Part shown: positions 18,572 to 27,780 of the stretch, piece by piece
Layout: each line of letters opens with the position of its first letter
Numbering within the stretch: position 1 is the stretch's first letter
From: Candidatus Fermentibacteraceae bacterium
Lineage (GTDB): Bacteria > Fermentibacterota > Fermentibacteria > Fermentibacterales > JCC-6
NCBI GenBank assembly: GCA_027067855.1
Contig: JAMOUX010000015.1
Coordinates: forward strand, 1-41,101
Direction: 5' to 3'
DNA length: 41,101 nt
The notes under the pieces: generated by a model
Told to the model about the DNA's origin: nothing
What the model saw: the letters and a program-made list of their open reading frames with translations, nothing else
Database searches by the model: none
Made by a program: the position numbers and the translations under genes

Positions 18572-19881
18572 TCGACCCTTTCGAGTGAACGGACCAGCCT
18601 GTCCAGGCCCATGGAACGGGAACCCTTCACCAGGACGGCGGTACCGGGCCCGGCCCTTCTCCCGAGTATTTCCAGGGCTTCCTTCCAGTCTCCGGCGGTG
18701 AACACTTCCGAATTTTTCACGGCATCGGCCACCGAACCGTATATCCCGCCCACGAGAACCAGGAATTCCAGCCCCATGGAATCGGCCTTCTCCAGCACTT
18801 CACCGTGATACGCTGGCGCATCTTCCCCCAGTTCCAGCATGTCACCCAGCACAGCGGCCTTCTTCCCGGCCACACTTCCCAGCACTTCGAGGCAAGCCAT
18901 GGTGGAGTCGGGGTTGGCGTTATAACTTTCGTCAAGTATCAGCAGCCCTCCCGCCTTCACCACCCTGCCCCTGCCGGGCTCGGGCGGAACGGACTCCACG
19001 GCCGAAGCCGCTTCCGCCGGCGCGATACCCTGGAGCACCGCCATGGTCACCGCCGCAAGGGCGTTCCGCATGTTGTGTCTTCCGCGAAGCCGCGGATGAA
19101 TTTCCACGCCCCACGGGTGCAGCAGGCACCTTCCTTCATCCAGTATTTCCAGCCAGGCGTCCCCGCCGTCACCGAAAGTTTTCACCGTCAGGCCCCGTCT
19201 ACGGGCCGCCTCCAACAGGATGGGCCGTCCCGCCGGAATCACGCACCGTCCCCCGGCCCTGGTGACCTCCAGCAACTCGGCCTTGGCCCGGGCGATGTCC
19301 TCGACGGATTCGAAAAATTCCATGTGGGCGCGACCGATGCCGGTCACCATGCTGTCCGTGGGATCGGCCACGCTTCCCAGTTCCAGTAATTCCCCCGCAT
19401 GGTTCATGCCCAATTCCAGCACCATGAAGTCGGGAGGGGGATCCGGCGCATTAAGGATCACCAGGGGCATCCCCAGGTCGTTGTTGAAATTACCCGTGGT
19501 CTCGTACACCGTGCCGGACGTTCCGAGCGCGGCGGCCAGTAAACGCCTGGTGGTCGTTTTGCCGTTGGAACCGGTAACGGCCACGACCCTGCCCGGGATA
19601 GCGGACCTTCTCCATCGCGCCGCGGCGGACAGCGCCTTCTTCACATCGGCCACCACCACCACGTCCCGTCGGAGCCCGCCCTTCTCGACCACGGCCATTC
19701 CGTTCTTGCGCAGCACCCGGTCGACGAAATCGTGTCCGTCCGCCCTGCTTCCCCGCAGGGCGAAAAACAGGTCTCCCGCCTCCGCCTTCCTGGAATCGAT
19801 CACGCACTTCCCCACCGGTCGCCGGGCACTCCCGGGAAGGACCGCTCCCCCCGCAGCCGCGGCCACATCTCCCAGCATCAT
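18568..19881 (-). CDS. murF: UDP-MurNAc-tripeptide--D-alanyl-D-alanine ligase MurF
   Basis: Completes the cytoplasmic pentapeptide by adding D-Ala-D-Ala. 437 residues with VIDSRKAEAGDLFFALRG, the ATP motif VTGSNGKTTTRRLL, NNDLGMPLVIL, LGMNHAGE and ILDESYNANPDSTMA, all typical. No ddl for making D-Ala-D-Ala is in the window. It overlaps murE by four bases. Confidence 0.95.
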   Translation of the reverse strand: MMLGDVAAAAGGAVLPGSARRPVGKCVIDSRKAEAGDLFFALRGSRADGHDFVDRVLRKNGMAVVEKGGLRRDVVVVADVKKALSAAARWRRSAIPGRVVAVTGSNGKTTTRRLLAAALGTSGTVYETTGNFNNDLGMPLVILNAPDPPPDFMVLELGMNHAGELLELGSVADPTDSMVTGIGRAHMEFFESVEDIARAKAELLEVTRAGGRCVIPAGRPILLEAARRRGLTVKTFGDGGDAWLEILDEGRCLLHPWGVEIHPRLRGRHNMRNALAAVTMAVLQGIAPAEAASAVESVPPEPGRGRVVKAGGLLILDESYNANPDSTMACLEVLGSVAGKKAAVLGDMLELGEDAPAYHGEVLEKADSMGLEFLVLVGGIYGSVADAVKNSEVFTAGDWKEALEILGRRAGPGTAVLVKGSRSMGLDRLVRSLERVE

Positions 19882-21326
19882 CGTCCCACCACTCTCCCGA
19901 GGGCGGCGAGCGCTTCTTCCCTGTCGTCAAAATGAATTTTCCCCGTACCCAGTATCTGGTAGTCTTCGTGACCTTTTCCGGCAATCACCACCACGTCGCC
20001 GGTGCGGGCGGTCTCCACCGCCTTCGTTATCGCCGCCCTCCTGTCGGGCTCCACAACGAGTTCGGCCTTCGCATCCCCGCCCATTCCCTCCAGGATGTCC
20101 GCTATTATCGCATCCGGGTCCTCGGTCCTGGGGTTGTCGGCGGTTACTATCACGACGTCGGCTATGGAGGAGGCTATGCCTCCCATCAGGGGTCTCTTGG
20201 TCGAATCCCTGTCGCCTCCGGCTCCAAAGACCGCTATGACCCTTCCCCCGGTGAGTTCCTTCGCCTGGAGCAGGACCCGTTCCAGGGCGTCCGGGGTGTG
20301 TGCGTAATCCACAACCACCAGGAAATCCTGCCCGGCGTCAACCGGCTGGAACCTGCCGGGAACTCCCTTGAAATTCTCCAGGGCCGCCGCGGCTTCGGAC
20401 GGTTCGATTCCCAGCGACGCGGCGGCTGCCACCGCTCCGGCGGCATTGTAAATGTTGAAACGCCCGGGAACCTTCATCCTTACCGGTACGGTCCCCCCCG
20501 GATAATCCAGGCCGAATGAAACGCCGTCCATAGAAGTACGCACGTCGCGTATGCGGTACGAGTCTTCCCCGGAAATCCCGAAGGTCACAGCCCCGGGAAC
20601 TTCCGGGATGTTCCCGGCATAGGTGCCCACCACGGGAGTGCCTCCCGGTTTCAGGAGGTCGAAAATGTGCATCTTCCACCGGAGGTACTCTTCCATGTCA
20701 TGGTGGTAATCCAGGTGATCCCGGGTGATGTTCGTAAAGACCGCCGCGTCGAACCTGATCTCTTCCACCCTGTATTGCGAAAGAGCGTGGCTAGATACCT
20801 CCATAACGCAATGAGTATCGCCGGCATCCGCCATCCGCATCATGAGCCTGGCGGTTTCGGGGGCTCCCGGAGTAGTCAGGGACGCCCTCTCCTCCCTGCC
20901 TCCCACGATGCAGCCCACGGTCCCCATCACGCCGGTCTTCATCCCCGAGCTTTCCAGTATCCATGCCAACATCCTGGCCGTGGACGTCTTGCCGTTTGTG
21001 CCGGTGACGCCCACGGTCACCAGCCTTTTCCACGGGTACCCGTAAATCCTTGCGGCGAGAATCGCCAGCAACCTGCGGCCGTCACCTCCGGGGTTCGGCA
21101 GTACCCGGGGTCCCGCCATGGACGGGTCGTCCGTAACCGCCGCCTCGGCCCCCCTCTCCAGGGCGTCGGCTATGAATGCGTTCCCGTCGGCTGACGAACC
21201 CTTGACGGCTACGAAGAGTACGCCCGGACCGGCCTTTCTCGAATCTTCCGTCACGTCCCGGACTTCCACCGGGGCGAGTTTTCCGGGATCCACCCCCGTG
21301 GAGGCCAGTAGTTCACCCAGTTTCAT
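19878..21326 (-). CDS. murE: UDP-MurNAc-tripeptide synthetase MurE, probably meso-diaminopimelate-adding
   Basis: Adds the third stem residue. 482 residues with VTEDSRKAGPGVLFVAVKG, VTGTNGKTSTARML, MEVSSHALSQYRV, NITRDHLDYHHD and VDYAHTPDALE. The C-terminal segment TADNPRTEDP carries the DNPR motif associated with meso-diaminopimelate specificity rather than lysine, which suggests a Gram-negative-type peptidoglycan. Overlaps ftsI and murF by four bases each. Confidence 0.95.
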   Translation of the reverse strand: MKLGELLASTGVDPGKLAPVEVRDVTEDSRKAGPGVLFVAVKGSSADGNAFIADALERGAEAAVTDDPSMAGPRVLPNPGGDGRRLLAILAARIYGYPWKRLVTVGVTGTNGKTSTARMLAWILESSGMKTGVMGTVGCIVGGREERASLTTPGAPETARLMMRMADAGDTHCVMEVSSHALSQYRVEEIRFDAAVFTNITRDHLDYHHDMEEYLRWKMHIFDLLKPGGTPVVGTYAGNIPEVPGAVTFGISGEDSYRIRDVRTSMDGVSFGLDYPGGTVPVRMKVPGRFNIYNAAGAVAAAASLGIEPSEAAAALENFKGVPGRFQPVDAGQDFLVVVDYAHTPDALERVLLQAKELTGGRVIAVFGAGGDRDSTKRPLMGGIASSIADVVIVTADNPRTEDPDAIIADILEGMGGDAKAELVVEPDRRAAITKAVETARTGDVVVIAGKGHEDYQILGTGKIHFDDREEALAALGRVVGR

Positions 21327-23044
21327 TCCGTCACCGCCGCAATCATCCGGGTTCCCTCTCCGACCGGGGAAAGAGCCAGTTCCGGCTCCGTGGAAATGAT
21401 GCGGGAGGCCATCCTGGCGAAGGTCGGCGCAGCGGAAGCGCTCCCCCAGCGGTAGACGTAATCGGGACCGTCTATGATCACCGCGAGAACGAAATTGGGA
21501 TCCTCGGCGGGCACCAGTCCCACGAAAGCGCTGAGATACCCGGTGTCACCGTTGAGCCTTTCCGCCGTACCGGTCTTTCCTCCCACCGAAACACCGGCCA
21601 GGGCCGCCGTGGTTCCGGTACCCTCCTCCACCACGGCCCTGAGCGTTCTCCGCACAACCTCAGCGGTTCGCGTTGAAAACGGAGTCGACCTGACCACGGA
21701 CTTCTCCGCGATCCAGCGGTCACTTTCCAGCCTGGCATGAAGAAGCCTGGGATAGTACAGGATCCCCCCGTTTGCTATGGTGGTGTACGCCATGGCCAAC
21801 TGTAACGGCGTGACTACCACTTCCTGGCCTATGGCAAGCTGTGCCAGGGAAACGCCGGACCAACCCGCGCTTCCCGGTTCGGGAAGTATGCCCCTGGATT
21901 CGTCGGGATATTCCACCATGCTTTTAAGCCCGAATCCCAATCTCCGACAGTAATCCACCAGGGTGGTGTCTCCCAGTATTTCGGCCATCATGACGGTGCC
22001 GACGTTGCTGGAATTTATCATGACCTCGTCCCTGCCCAGCACTCCCAGCCTGTGGGAGTCGGAAATCAGTTCCCCGGCCACCTCTATGAAACCTTTACTG
22101 CAGTCGAACATCTCGTCGGGCGCGATCAGGCCTTCCTCGATGCACGCGGCGTACGTTACCACCTTGAACGTGGAACCCGGTTCATGATACCCCTGGAAAC
22201 AGTGATTCATGGCCAGCGAGCTGTTTTCGGCCCGCACCGGAACACTGCCCGCCGCCAGTATCTCACCGGTACGGGGATCCACCAGCACCGCGGCGGCCCA
22301 AGCACCCCCGTACTCCTCCAGGGCCTTCTCCAGTTCCTCCACCAGGATGCACTGGAACCTGGCGTCTATCGTGAGCATGATGTCCGTGCCGTCGACAGCG
22401 TACACGTTATCGGCATCCGGGTCTATCATTATGCACTTTCCGGATCCGCTTCTTCCCATGTAAAGATTGCCGTCCTCGCCACTGAGTTCGTCGTCGAACC
22501 ACCTTTCCACGCCCTCGGAACTCTCACCGTTGTAACGACCGATTATCCCGGCGGCCAGGTCGCCCATGGGGTACGTCCTGACCTGGCGGAGAACCATGCT
22601 CACTCCCGGCGGCAGTCCCCGCCCCGCGAGTTCCATGGCGGTATCGAAAGCAACGGCGCCCGCAAGTATCATGTTCCCGCCGCAACGGTCGCCCGGCTCG
22701 ACCACGGCCAGATCTCCCAACCCGGCGACGAAACTGTCAACGGCGGCTTCCCCTCCCTTGGGAACCTGGGGCCAGAAAACCTGGAACGCGGCCACGGTGC
22801 GGTTCCCGGCCATGAGGTAGCCGTTCCTGTCCAATATCCTGCCCCTCCTGGCCTCCACCCTTACCCGGGTGGTGTGCTGGTGGCTTGCCATCCTGGCGTA
22901 TTCCCTGTGATGCAACAGCTGTATGTCCACAAGCCTGGCGATGCACGCGAGAAAACCCACAAGGGCCACCGCCATCATGAGCTTCAGCCTGGCGGAACGC
23001 CTCTCCGGCGATATTTCACTGCTCCAGGCAGACAACGGCATCAC
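21323..23044 (-). CDS. ftsI: Septal transpeptidase FtsI (class B penicillin-binding protein)
   Basis: Crosslinks septal peptidoglycan with FtsW. 573 residues: one N-terminal membrane helix (about 20-40), dimerisation domain with RVEARRGRILDRNG, then the transpeptidase domain with SxxK at S291-TFK294, SxN at S345-S-N347 and the KTG motif as GGKTGTAERL near residue 508. No C-terminal PASTA domain is visible, so FtsI is preferred to a Firmicutes-type SpoVD. The start is a GTG at 23044 followed directly by an ATG at 23041; either may be used. It overlaps ftsL by 29 bases. Confidence 0.93.
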   Translation of the reverse strand: MMPLSAWSSEISPERRSARLKLMMAVALVGFLACIARLVDIQLLHHREYARMASHQHTTRVRVEARRGRILDRNGYLMAGNRTVAAFQVFWPQVPKGGEAAVDSFVAGLGDLAVVEPGDRCGGNMILAGAVAFDTAMELAGRGLPPGVSMVLRQVRTYPMGDLAAGIIGRYNGESSEGVERWFDDELSGEDGNLYMGRSGSGKCIMIDPDADNVYAVDGTDIMLTIDARFQCILVEELEKALEEYGGAWAAAVLVDPRTGEILAAGSVPVRAENSSLAMNHCFQGYHEPGSTFKVVTYAACIEEGLIAPDEMFDCSKGFIEVAGELISDSHRLGVLGRDEVMINSSNVGTVMMAEILGDTTLVDYCRRLGFGLKSMVEYPDESRGILPEPGSAGWSGVSLAQLAIGQEVVVTPLQLAMAYTTIANGGILYYPRLLHARLESDRWIAEKSVVRSTPFSTRTAEVVRRTLRAVVEEGTGTTAALAGVSVGGKTGTAERLNGDTGYLSAFVGLVPAEDPNFVLAVIIDGPDYVYRWGSASAAPTFARMASRIISTEPELALSPVGEGTRMIAAVTE

Positions 23045-23333
23045 CCCCGTTCCCGGGGACGGACCCCGGATCGAAAACGGATACCATGTCCAGGGGGACG
23101 GGCCCCATTCCCAGGCTTTCGCCTACCTCCTGAAGCCTCGCGGGGTTAAGAAGCATGGCCCTCTCCACAAGCAACTCGTCACGTCTGCGCTCGAGGCCCC
23201 GGCATTCCTCGACCAGGTCCCTGTAACGAATCGCGAGACTGAGCCTCCAGTTGTATATCACCGTTTCCAGGACCAGGAGAAGGAGAAATCCGCCGGCCAC
23301 CACCAGTATGGTCCTCTTCATCCCCGCCTTCAC
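23016..23333 (-). CDS. ftsL: FtsL-like divisome protein
   Basis: Small bitopic protein that with FtsQ and FtsB activates FtsWI. 105 residues: one membrane helix (about 8-24, ILVVAGGFLLLLVLETV), a coiled-coil-like stretch rich in Arg, Glu and Leu (about 40-62), and NPARLQEVGESLGMGP, similar to the segment seen after the coiled coil in FtsL. Sequence in the family is poorly conserved, so the call depends partly on position between rsmH and ftsI. It overlaps the rsmH stop by four bases. Confidence 0.85.
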   Translation of the reverse strand: MKAGMKRTILVVAGGFLLLLVLETVIYNWRLSLAIRYRDLVEECRGLERRRDELLVERAMLLNPARLQEVGESLGMGPVPLDMVSVFDPGSVPGNGGDAVVCLEQ

Positions 23334-24271
23334 AGTCTTATTCCCATCCTAAGCCTCGCGGACCTGGCCCTCGGGTTCGAAAGCGTCTCCTCCCGCCGGG
23401 GAACGAGCCATTTCGGAGAATATTCACGGAAAGACGGATCGTCCCTGAAAAGCAGTTTAATCTTTCTGTCCTCCACTGAATGAAACGTCAGGAAGGCCAG
23501 CCCGGCGCCGGACCCTGTCCATCGGTGAAGATTTTCCAGGAGACGGTCGAGTTCGTCCATCTCCCCGTTGACGGCTATTCGCACCGCCTGGAACACCCGT
23601 GAGAGAACCTTGACCCTTCTTCCACCCACCGCCGCAACCACGGCGCGAACGAGATCGGCGGTGGTTTCAAGTGGCCTGGAGCGCACTATGAACGCGGCTA
23701 TCCGCCTGCTGCGGCGTTCCTGCCCGTAACGGAATATCAAGTCGGCCAGTTCCTTTTCCGGCAAGCGGTTGAGAAGGTCCGCGGCGGTAACGCCACCGGT
23801 GGTGTCGAACCTCATGTCCAGGGGCCCTTCCATCGAGTGGGCGAAACCCCTTTCCGGAGAATCCAGTTGCGCCGATGACAGGCCGAGGTCGAATAGGGCG
23901 GCGGCAGCCGGACCAAGCTCCAGTTCCTCGATGATCTCCGGAATCCGGGAATAGCTCGCCCGCCTAACCGTCACCCTGTCAATCTTCCCGAACCTTTCGG
24001 CCAGGACCGCCGCCGCCTCCGGATCGCGATCCACCGCCAGGAACCGTGCGTCGGGCATCTTATCCAGCAGCGCGGACAAGTGTCCGCCCATTCCCGCGGT
24101 GCCATCCACCACCAGTCCGTCGCGCCCTTCACCGGCAATGAACGAAACCACCTCATCGATCATGACCGGTGAATGCCGTCCGCCCCGGACATCTCCCGTA
24201 TCGTGCGAGCCGCCCCCGGTCCCGTCGGTAAACATCCCAACAAGGCCTCCCGCCGAGGATAACATCTCCAT
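23330..24271 (-). CDS. rsmH: 16S rRNA (cytosine1402-N4)-methyltransferase RsmH
   Basis: Methylates N4 of C1402 in 16S rRNA using SAM. From the ATG at 24271 it has 313 residues, the usual size. RHSPVMIDEV, VDGTAGMGGH (SAM motif I), LAVDRDPEA, FDLGLSSAQLDSPERGF and the C-terminal FLTFHSVEDRKIK are characteristic. The ATG lies two bases after the mraZ stop, but a better ribosome-binding site (GGGAGG) precedes an inner ATG at 24235, so the real start may be 12 codons later. A longer upstream frame runs inside mraZ and is not homologous. Confidence 0.94.
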   Translation of the reverse strand: MEMLSSAGGLVGMFTDGTGGGSHDTGDVRGGRHSPVMIDEVVSFIAGEGRDGLVVDGTAGMGGHLSALLDKMPDARFLAVDRDPEAAAVLAERFGKIDRVTVRRASYSRIPEIIEELELGPAAAALFDLGLSSAQLDSPERGFAHSMEGPLDMRFDTTGGVTAADLLNRLPEKELADLIFRYGQERRSRRIAAFIVRSRPLETTADLVRAVVAAVGGRRVKVLSRVFQAVRIAVNGEMDELDRLLENLHRWTGSGAGLAFLTFHSVEDRKIKLLFRDDPSFREYSPKWLVPRREETLSNPRARSARLRMGIRL

Positions 24272-24273
24272 GG

Positions 24274-24714
24274 TCAGTAAATGTCTATCTCGATGCCCTC
24301 GATGGCATCTTCCAGGGAGGATACCCGCTCCTGGCTTCTTTCGCGGTATCTTTCCTCCGACCATATCTCGATGGAATCGAGCATCCCGAGAAAGACTACC
24401 TCGTGTTCCAGGCCCGCGATCTCCACCAGGTCCGCGGGTATGGAAACCCTTCCCTGGGCGTCGATATTCACCTGCCTGATGTACTGGGAGAACTCCCTGA
24501 CGATGTTCCTGTTCTTCCTGCTGTTGCGTGAGAGCGAGGCCAGGGCGTTCCTGACTTTCTCCCATTTCTCGGGAGGGTAGAGTATGAGACACCCTTCCAT
24601 ACCCTTTCCAAGGTACAGTCCCTCTCTGGGAAGCTGGCGCCGGAACTGGGCCGGAACACTGACTCTGCCCTTCTCGTCCAAGGTATGGACGTGCCTGCCG
24701 GTATACTCGTTCAT
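24274..24714 (-). CDS. mraZ: Transcriptional regulator MraZ
   Basis: DNA-binding repressor of the dcw cluster in bacteria where it was studied. 146 residues with two SpoVT/AbrB-type swapped-hairpin domains, marked by LDEKGRVSVPAQFR (about 12-25) and DAQGRVSIPADL (about 85-96). It is the first gene of the cluster. GAGGG lies eight bases before the ATG. The upstream TGGG boxes suggest autoregulation. Confidence 0.95.
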   Translation of the reverse strand: MNEYTGRHVHTLDEKGRVSVPAQFRRQLPREGLYLGKGMEGCLILYPPEKWEKVRNALASLSRNSRKNRNIVREFSQYIRQVNIDAQGRVSIPADLVEIAGLEHEVVFLGMLDSIEIWSEERYRERSQERVSSLEDAIEGIEIDIY

Positions 24715-24721
24715 ATAGCTA

Positions 24722-24767
24722 CCCTCTCTCGCCCAATTCTATCCCATTATTTACCACCGTCAACCCA
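24722..24767 (-). promoter_or_regulatory. mraZ promoter with phased MraZ-box-like repeats
   Basis: On the minus strand a promoter is visible: -35 TTGACG (24763-24758), 16-base spacer, -10 TAGAAT (24741-24736). TGGG, TGGT, TGGG, TGGG and AGGG occur across the same stretch at steps of 11, 10, 11 and 10 bases. Known MraZ operators are direct repeats of TGGG about ten bases apart, so binding here would cover the promoter. Confidence 0.75.
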
Positions 24768-25089
24768 CTTTATGGGATTTCATACCACATGAAAATCGGC
24801 GAAAGAGGTCTTCTGTTTGTATGTCGTTGACTTACAACATTATGATGGCACGCGATCGGAGCAGAACGGTGATGTGTATTCCCGGTGTGAAGCAACTGGA
24901 ACGAAATCGGTGTACCCTATTCGGGTCGGAAGGTCCCCCGGCCCATCCTCCGTTCTCCGTGGCGGATCAGGACCTCGGCCTTCTTTTCCTTCCCTTCCCC
25001 GTTCCGTCGGAAAGCAAGCGGCAACCGTACGAAATGCGGGGAACGGACGAACCGGGGAGCATCGCGATATTATGACGACCGGACGTATG
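24768..25089. other. Intergenic stretch upstream of the dcw promoter, no gene seen
   Basis: About 320 bases between the mraZ promoter and the end of the nucleotide-sugar dehydrogenase gene. Open frames here (for example 24821-25075) lack a ribosome-binding site and recognisable composition. I see no tRNA, known small RNA or clear terminator. Confidence 0.5.
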
Positions 25090-26403
25090 TCAGGCCTTTA
25101 CCACTTTTTCCGATCCCCTGGATATGCCCGCGCAGGCGTTCCTGGTATCCACCACCAGGGATGAGTTGTCCACTATCCACTGGTAATCGTAACAGGAGTG
25201 ATTCGTAATAATCACCACGCAGTCGTAACCGGCCAGGGATTTCTCGGTGAGTTCCACCGAGACGGGCCTCCTGTGAGTCTGCCTGGTATGGCCTATCTCG
25301 CCTACGTAGGGATCGTTGTAGTCAACTTCGGCCCCGAGTTCCAGAAGACCGTCCATGACCTTCAGGGAGGGAGTCTCCCTGATGTCGTCTATGTCCGGCT
25401 TATACGCCATGCCAAGTATCAATATCTTGCTGCCCTTCACACTCCTGAACCGCTCGTTGAGCGCCCTGGTCACCATGTTCACAACGAACCCGGGCATGGC
25501 CGTGTTTATCTCGCCCGCAAGTTCGATGAACCTGGTGGGCATCTCGAACTGGTGAGCTTTCCAGGTAAGATAGAACGGGTCTATGGGAATGCAGTGCCCT
25601 CCCAGCCCGGGCCCCGGGTAAAACGGGGTATAGCCGAACGGCTTGGTGGATGCGGCTTCTATGATTTCCCAGATATCGACGCCCATCCGGGTGGACAGCA
25701 TCTTCAACTCGTTCACCAGGGCTATGTTGACCGCCCTGAAAGTGTTTTCGGTTATCTTGGCCATTTCGGCCACTTCCGGCGAACTCACCGGAACAACGCG
25801 GTCCACGGCGTGAGAGTATATGGATTCGGCCAGTTCCAGACCCCGGGGAGTAAGGGCTCCGACCAGCTTGGGAATCGTCCGCGTGGTGAATTTCTTGTTG
25901 CCGGGATCCTCCCTCTCCGGGGAGAAGGCCACGTGGAAGTCGCTGCCCGCGGTCAACCCGCTCTCCTCCAGAATGGGAACCAGGCATTCCCTGGTAGTTC
26001 CGGGGTAGGTCGTCGATTCCAGCACCACAAGCTGACCCTTCCTCAGGTACTTAGCCACTTCCCGGCCGGTATCGATCACGTAACTCAAGTCCGGCTCCCT
26101 GGATTTGCCCAGGGGAGTGGGTACGCAGATTATGACGGCATCAGCCTCGCTCATGAGCGAAAAATCGGTGGTGGCGACGAACCTGCCGGTTTCCACCGCT
26201 TCCGAAATCCGCCGTGACGGTATGTGCTTGAGGTAACTCTCACCCTTTGCAATGAACTCCGATTTCCCGGGATCCACGTCTATCCCGGTGACGGCGCATC
26301 CGCCTTCCACGAACTCCAGGGCCAGGGGGAGCCCCACGTATCCGAGACCTATAATCGCGACGCCCGGAAGTTCCCGGTTCCCGGACTTCTTATCCTCAAT
26401 CAT
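25090..26403 (-). CDS. UDP-N-acetylglucosamine/mannosamine-type 6-dehydrogenase (WbpA/WecC/TviB family)
   Basis: NAD-dependent four-electron oxidation of a UDP-N-acetylhexosamine to its uronic acid, for surface polysaccharide. 437 residues: N-terminal Rossmann fold (VAIIGLGYVGLPLALEF), ICVPTPL, the central helix region, GPGLGGHCIPIDPFYL with the catalytic Cys in GHCIP, and the C-terminal domain with LGMAYKPDIDDIRETPS. The HCIPIDP form separates it from UDP-glucose dehydrogenases. It follows the next gene with a four-base ATGA overlap. The exact substrate isomer is not determined. Confidence 0.88.
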   Translation of the reverse strand: MIEDKKSGNRELPGVAIIGLGYVGLPLALEFVEGGCAVTGIDVDPGKSEFIAKGESYLKHIPSRRISEAVETGRFVATTDFSLMSEADAVIICVPTPLGKSREPDLSYVIDTGREVAKYLRKGQLVVLESTTYPGTTRECLVPILEESGLTAGSDFHVAFSPEREDPGNKKFTTRTIPKLVGALTPRGLELAESIYSHAVDRVVPVSSPEVAEMAKITENTFRAVNIALVNELKMLSTRMGVDIWEIIEAASTKPFGYTPFYPGPGLGGHCIPIDPFYLTWKAHQFEMPTRFIELAGEINTAMPGFVVNMVTRALNERFRSVKGSKILILGMAYKPDIDDIRETPSLKVMDGLLELGAEVDYNDPYVGEIGHTRQTHRRPVSVELTEKSLAGYDCVVIITNHSCYDYQWIVDNSSLVVDTRNACAGISRGSEKVVKA

Positions 26404-27704
26404 GCGTTTCTTCCGATACCGTAGTAGGTGAACCCGAGATTCTTCAGCTTGGTTTTGTTGAACAGGTTCCTGCCGTCGAAGATGACCGGCTGCTTCATCA
26501 GTTTCGCCATCCTTGCGAAGTCAGGTTCCCTGAACTCCATCCACTCCGTCACCAGCACCAGGGCGTCGGCCCCTTCCAGCGCCTGGTACGCCGACCCGGC
26601 ATACGTTATCCTGTCACCCAGTACCAGGGCCGCGTTCTCCATGGCCTGGGGATCGTAGGCCGTGACCGATGCTCCCGCTTCCAGCAGGCCATCCACCACT
26701 TTCAGGGCCGGAGCTTCCCTTACGTCATCGGTACTGGGTTTGAACGACAGCCCCCAAACGGCGACCCTAAGGCCGGAGAGATCGTCCCCGAAATGATTTT
26801 TAATCTTCTTTACCAGGATTTTCTTCTGGGCCGTGTTCACCTCGGTGACAGCCCTGAGTATCTTGAGGTCGATCCCGTGCTCCGCCGCCGTTCTGAGCAG
26901 GGCCCTGATGTCCTTGGGGAAACACGAACCCCCGAAACCCGCCCCGGGAAACAGGAAACTCGGCCCTATCCTGCTGTCGGAACCGATACCTATCCTGACG
27001 TCCTGAACATCGGCTTCCACCACATCACACATGTTGGCTACTTCGTTCATAAACGATATCCTGGTGGCCAGCAAGCTGTTGGCTACGTACTTGGTCATTT
27101 CGGCGCTTCGGTTGCTCATGACCAGGATGGGATTGTTGGTGCGAACGAACGGCGCGTAGAGTTCCTTCATGGTTTCGGCCACTTCCGGGGAATCCGTTCC
27201 TATGACGACCCTGTCCGGCTTCATGAAATCATCTATGGCCGATCCCTCTTTGAGGAATTCGGGGTTGCTCACCACGTGTACCGGGTGATCGGTACCCTCC
27301 ATTATGCGTTCCCGGACCAGTTCCGCGGTACCCACCGGCACCGTGCTCTTGTTCACCACTATCCTGGAACCGTCCATGTACCTGGCTATATCGGACGCAA
27401 CGGCCAGCACGTGCTTCAGATCGGCGGAACCGTCCTCGTCGGGAGGTGTTCCCACCGCGATGAATATGATGCCCGATTTCTTGACCGCCCCGGCTATATC
27501 GGTGGTGAATACCAATCTTCCTTCCGTGGTATTCCGCTTTATCATGGGTTCCAAACCGGGCTCGTATATGGGAATCACTCCGTTCCTGAGGTTTTCTATC
27601 TTCTTACTGTCCTTGTCAACGCAGATGACGTCGTTACCCATTTCGGAAAGACAAGTCGCGGCCACCAGACCTACGTAACCGCTTCCAACCACGGCAATGT
27701 GCAT
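26400..27704 (-). CDS. ugd: UDP-glucose 6-dehydrogenase
   Basis: Makes UDP-glucuronate from UDP-glucose for exopolysaccharide, capsule or LPS. 434 residues: MHIAVVGSGYVGLVAATCL (NAD-binding), IAVGTPPDEDGSADL, FLFPGAGFGGSCFPKDIRAL with the catalytic Cys in GGSCFPKD, and GLSFKPSTDDVREAPAL in the C-terminal domain. GGAGG lies four bases before the ATG. It is first in a two-gene operon with the other dehydrogenase. Confidence 0.93.
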   Translation of the reverse strand: MHIAVVGSGYVGLVAATCLSEMGNDVICVDKDSKKIENLRNGVIPIYEPGLEPMIKRNTTEGRLVFTTDIAGAVKKSGIIFIAVGTPPDEDGSADLKHVLAVASDIARYMDGSRIVVNKSTVPVGTAELVRERIMEGTDHPVHVVSNPEFLKEGSAIDDFMKPDRVVIGTDSPEVAETMKELYAPFVRTNNPILVMSNRSAEMTKYVANSLLATRISFMNEVANMCDVVEADVQDVRIGIGSDSRIGPSFLFPGAGFGGSCFPKDIRALLRTAAEHGIDLKILRAVTEVNTAQKKILVKKIKNHFGDDLSGLRVAVWGLSFKPSTDDVREAPALKVVDGLLEAGASVTAYDPQAMENAALVLGDRITYAGSAYQALEGADALVLVTEWMEFREPDFARMAKLMKQPVIFDGRNLFNKTKLKNLGFTYYGIGRNA

Positions 27705-27748
27705 GTTTCCTCCACTGCGAATGACTACGGTTGTCGAAACGAGCTTAT

Positions 27749-27777
27749 AGAATAAAAGACGGGGTGATTGCTGTAAA
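27749..27777 (-). promoter_or_regulatory. Candidate promoter of the ugd operon
   Basis: On the minus strand: -35 TTTACA (27777-27772), 17-base spacer, -10 TATTCT (27754-27749), about 45 bases before the ugd ATG and just after the selB stop. Confidence 0.5.
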
Positions 27778-27780
27778 CAG

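Noticed and set aside
16096-18808. Two long plus-strand frames (469 and 586 codons)
   Set aside because: Antisense to murD, mraY and murF, which are clearly real; a by-product of high GC.
24821-25075. 84-codon frame in the gap before the dcw promoter
   Set aside because: No ribosome-binding site, no recognisable domain, unremarkable composition.
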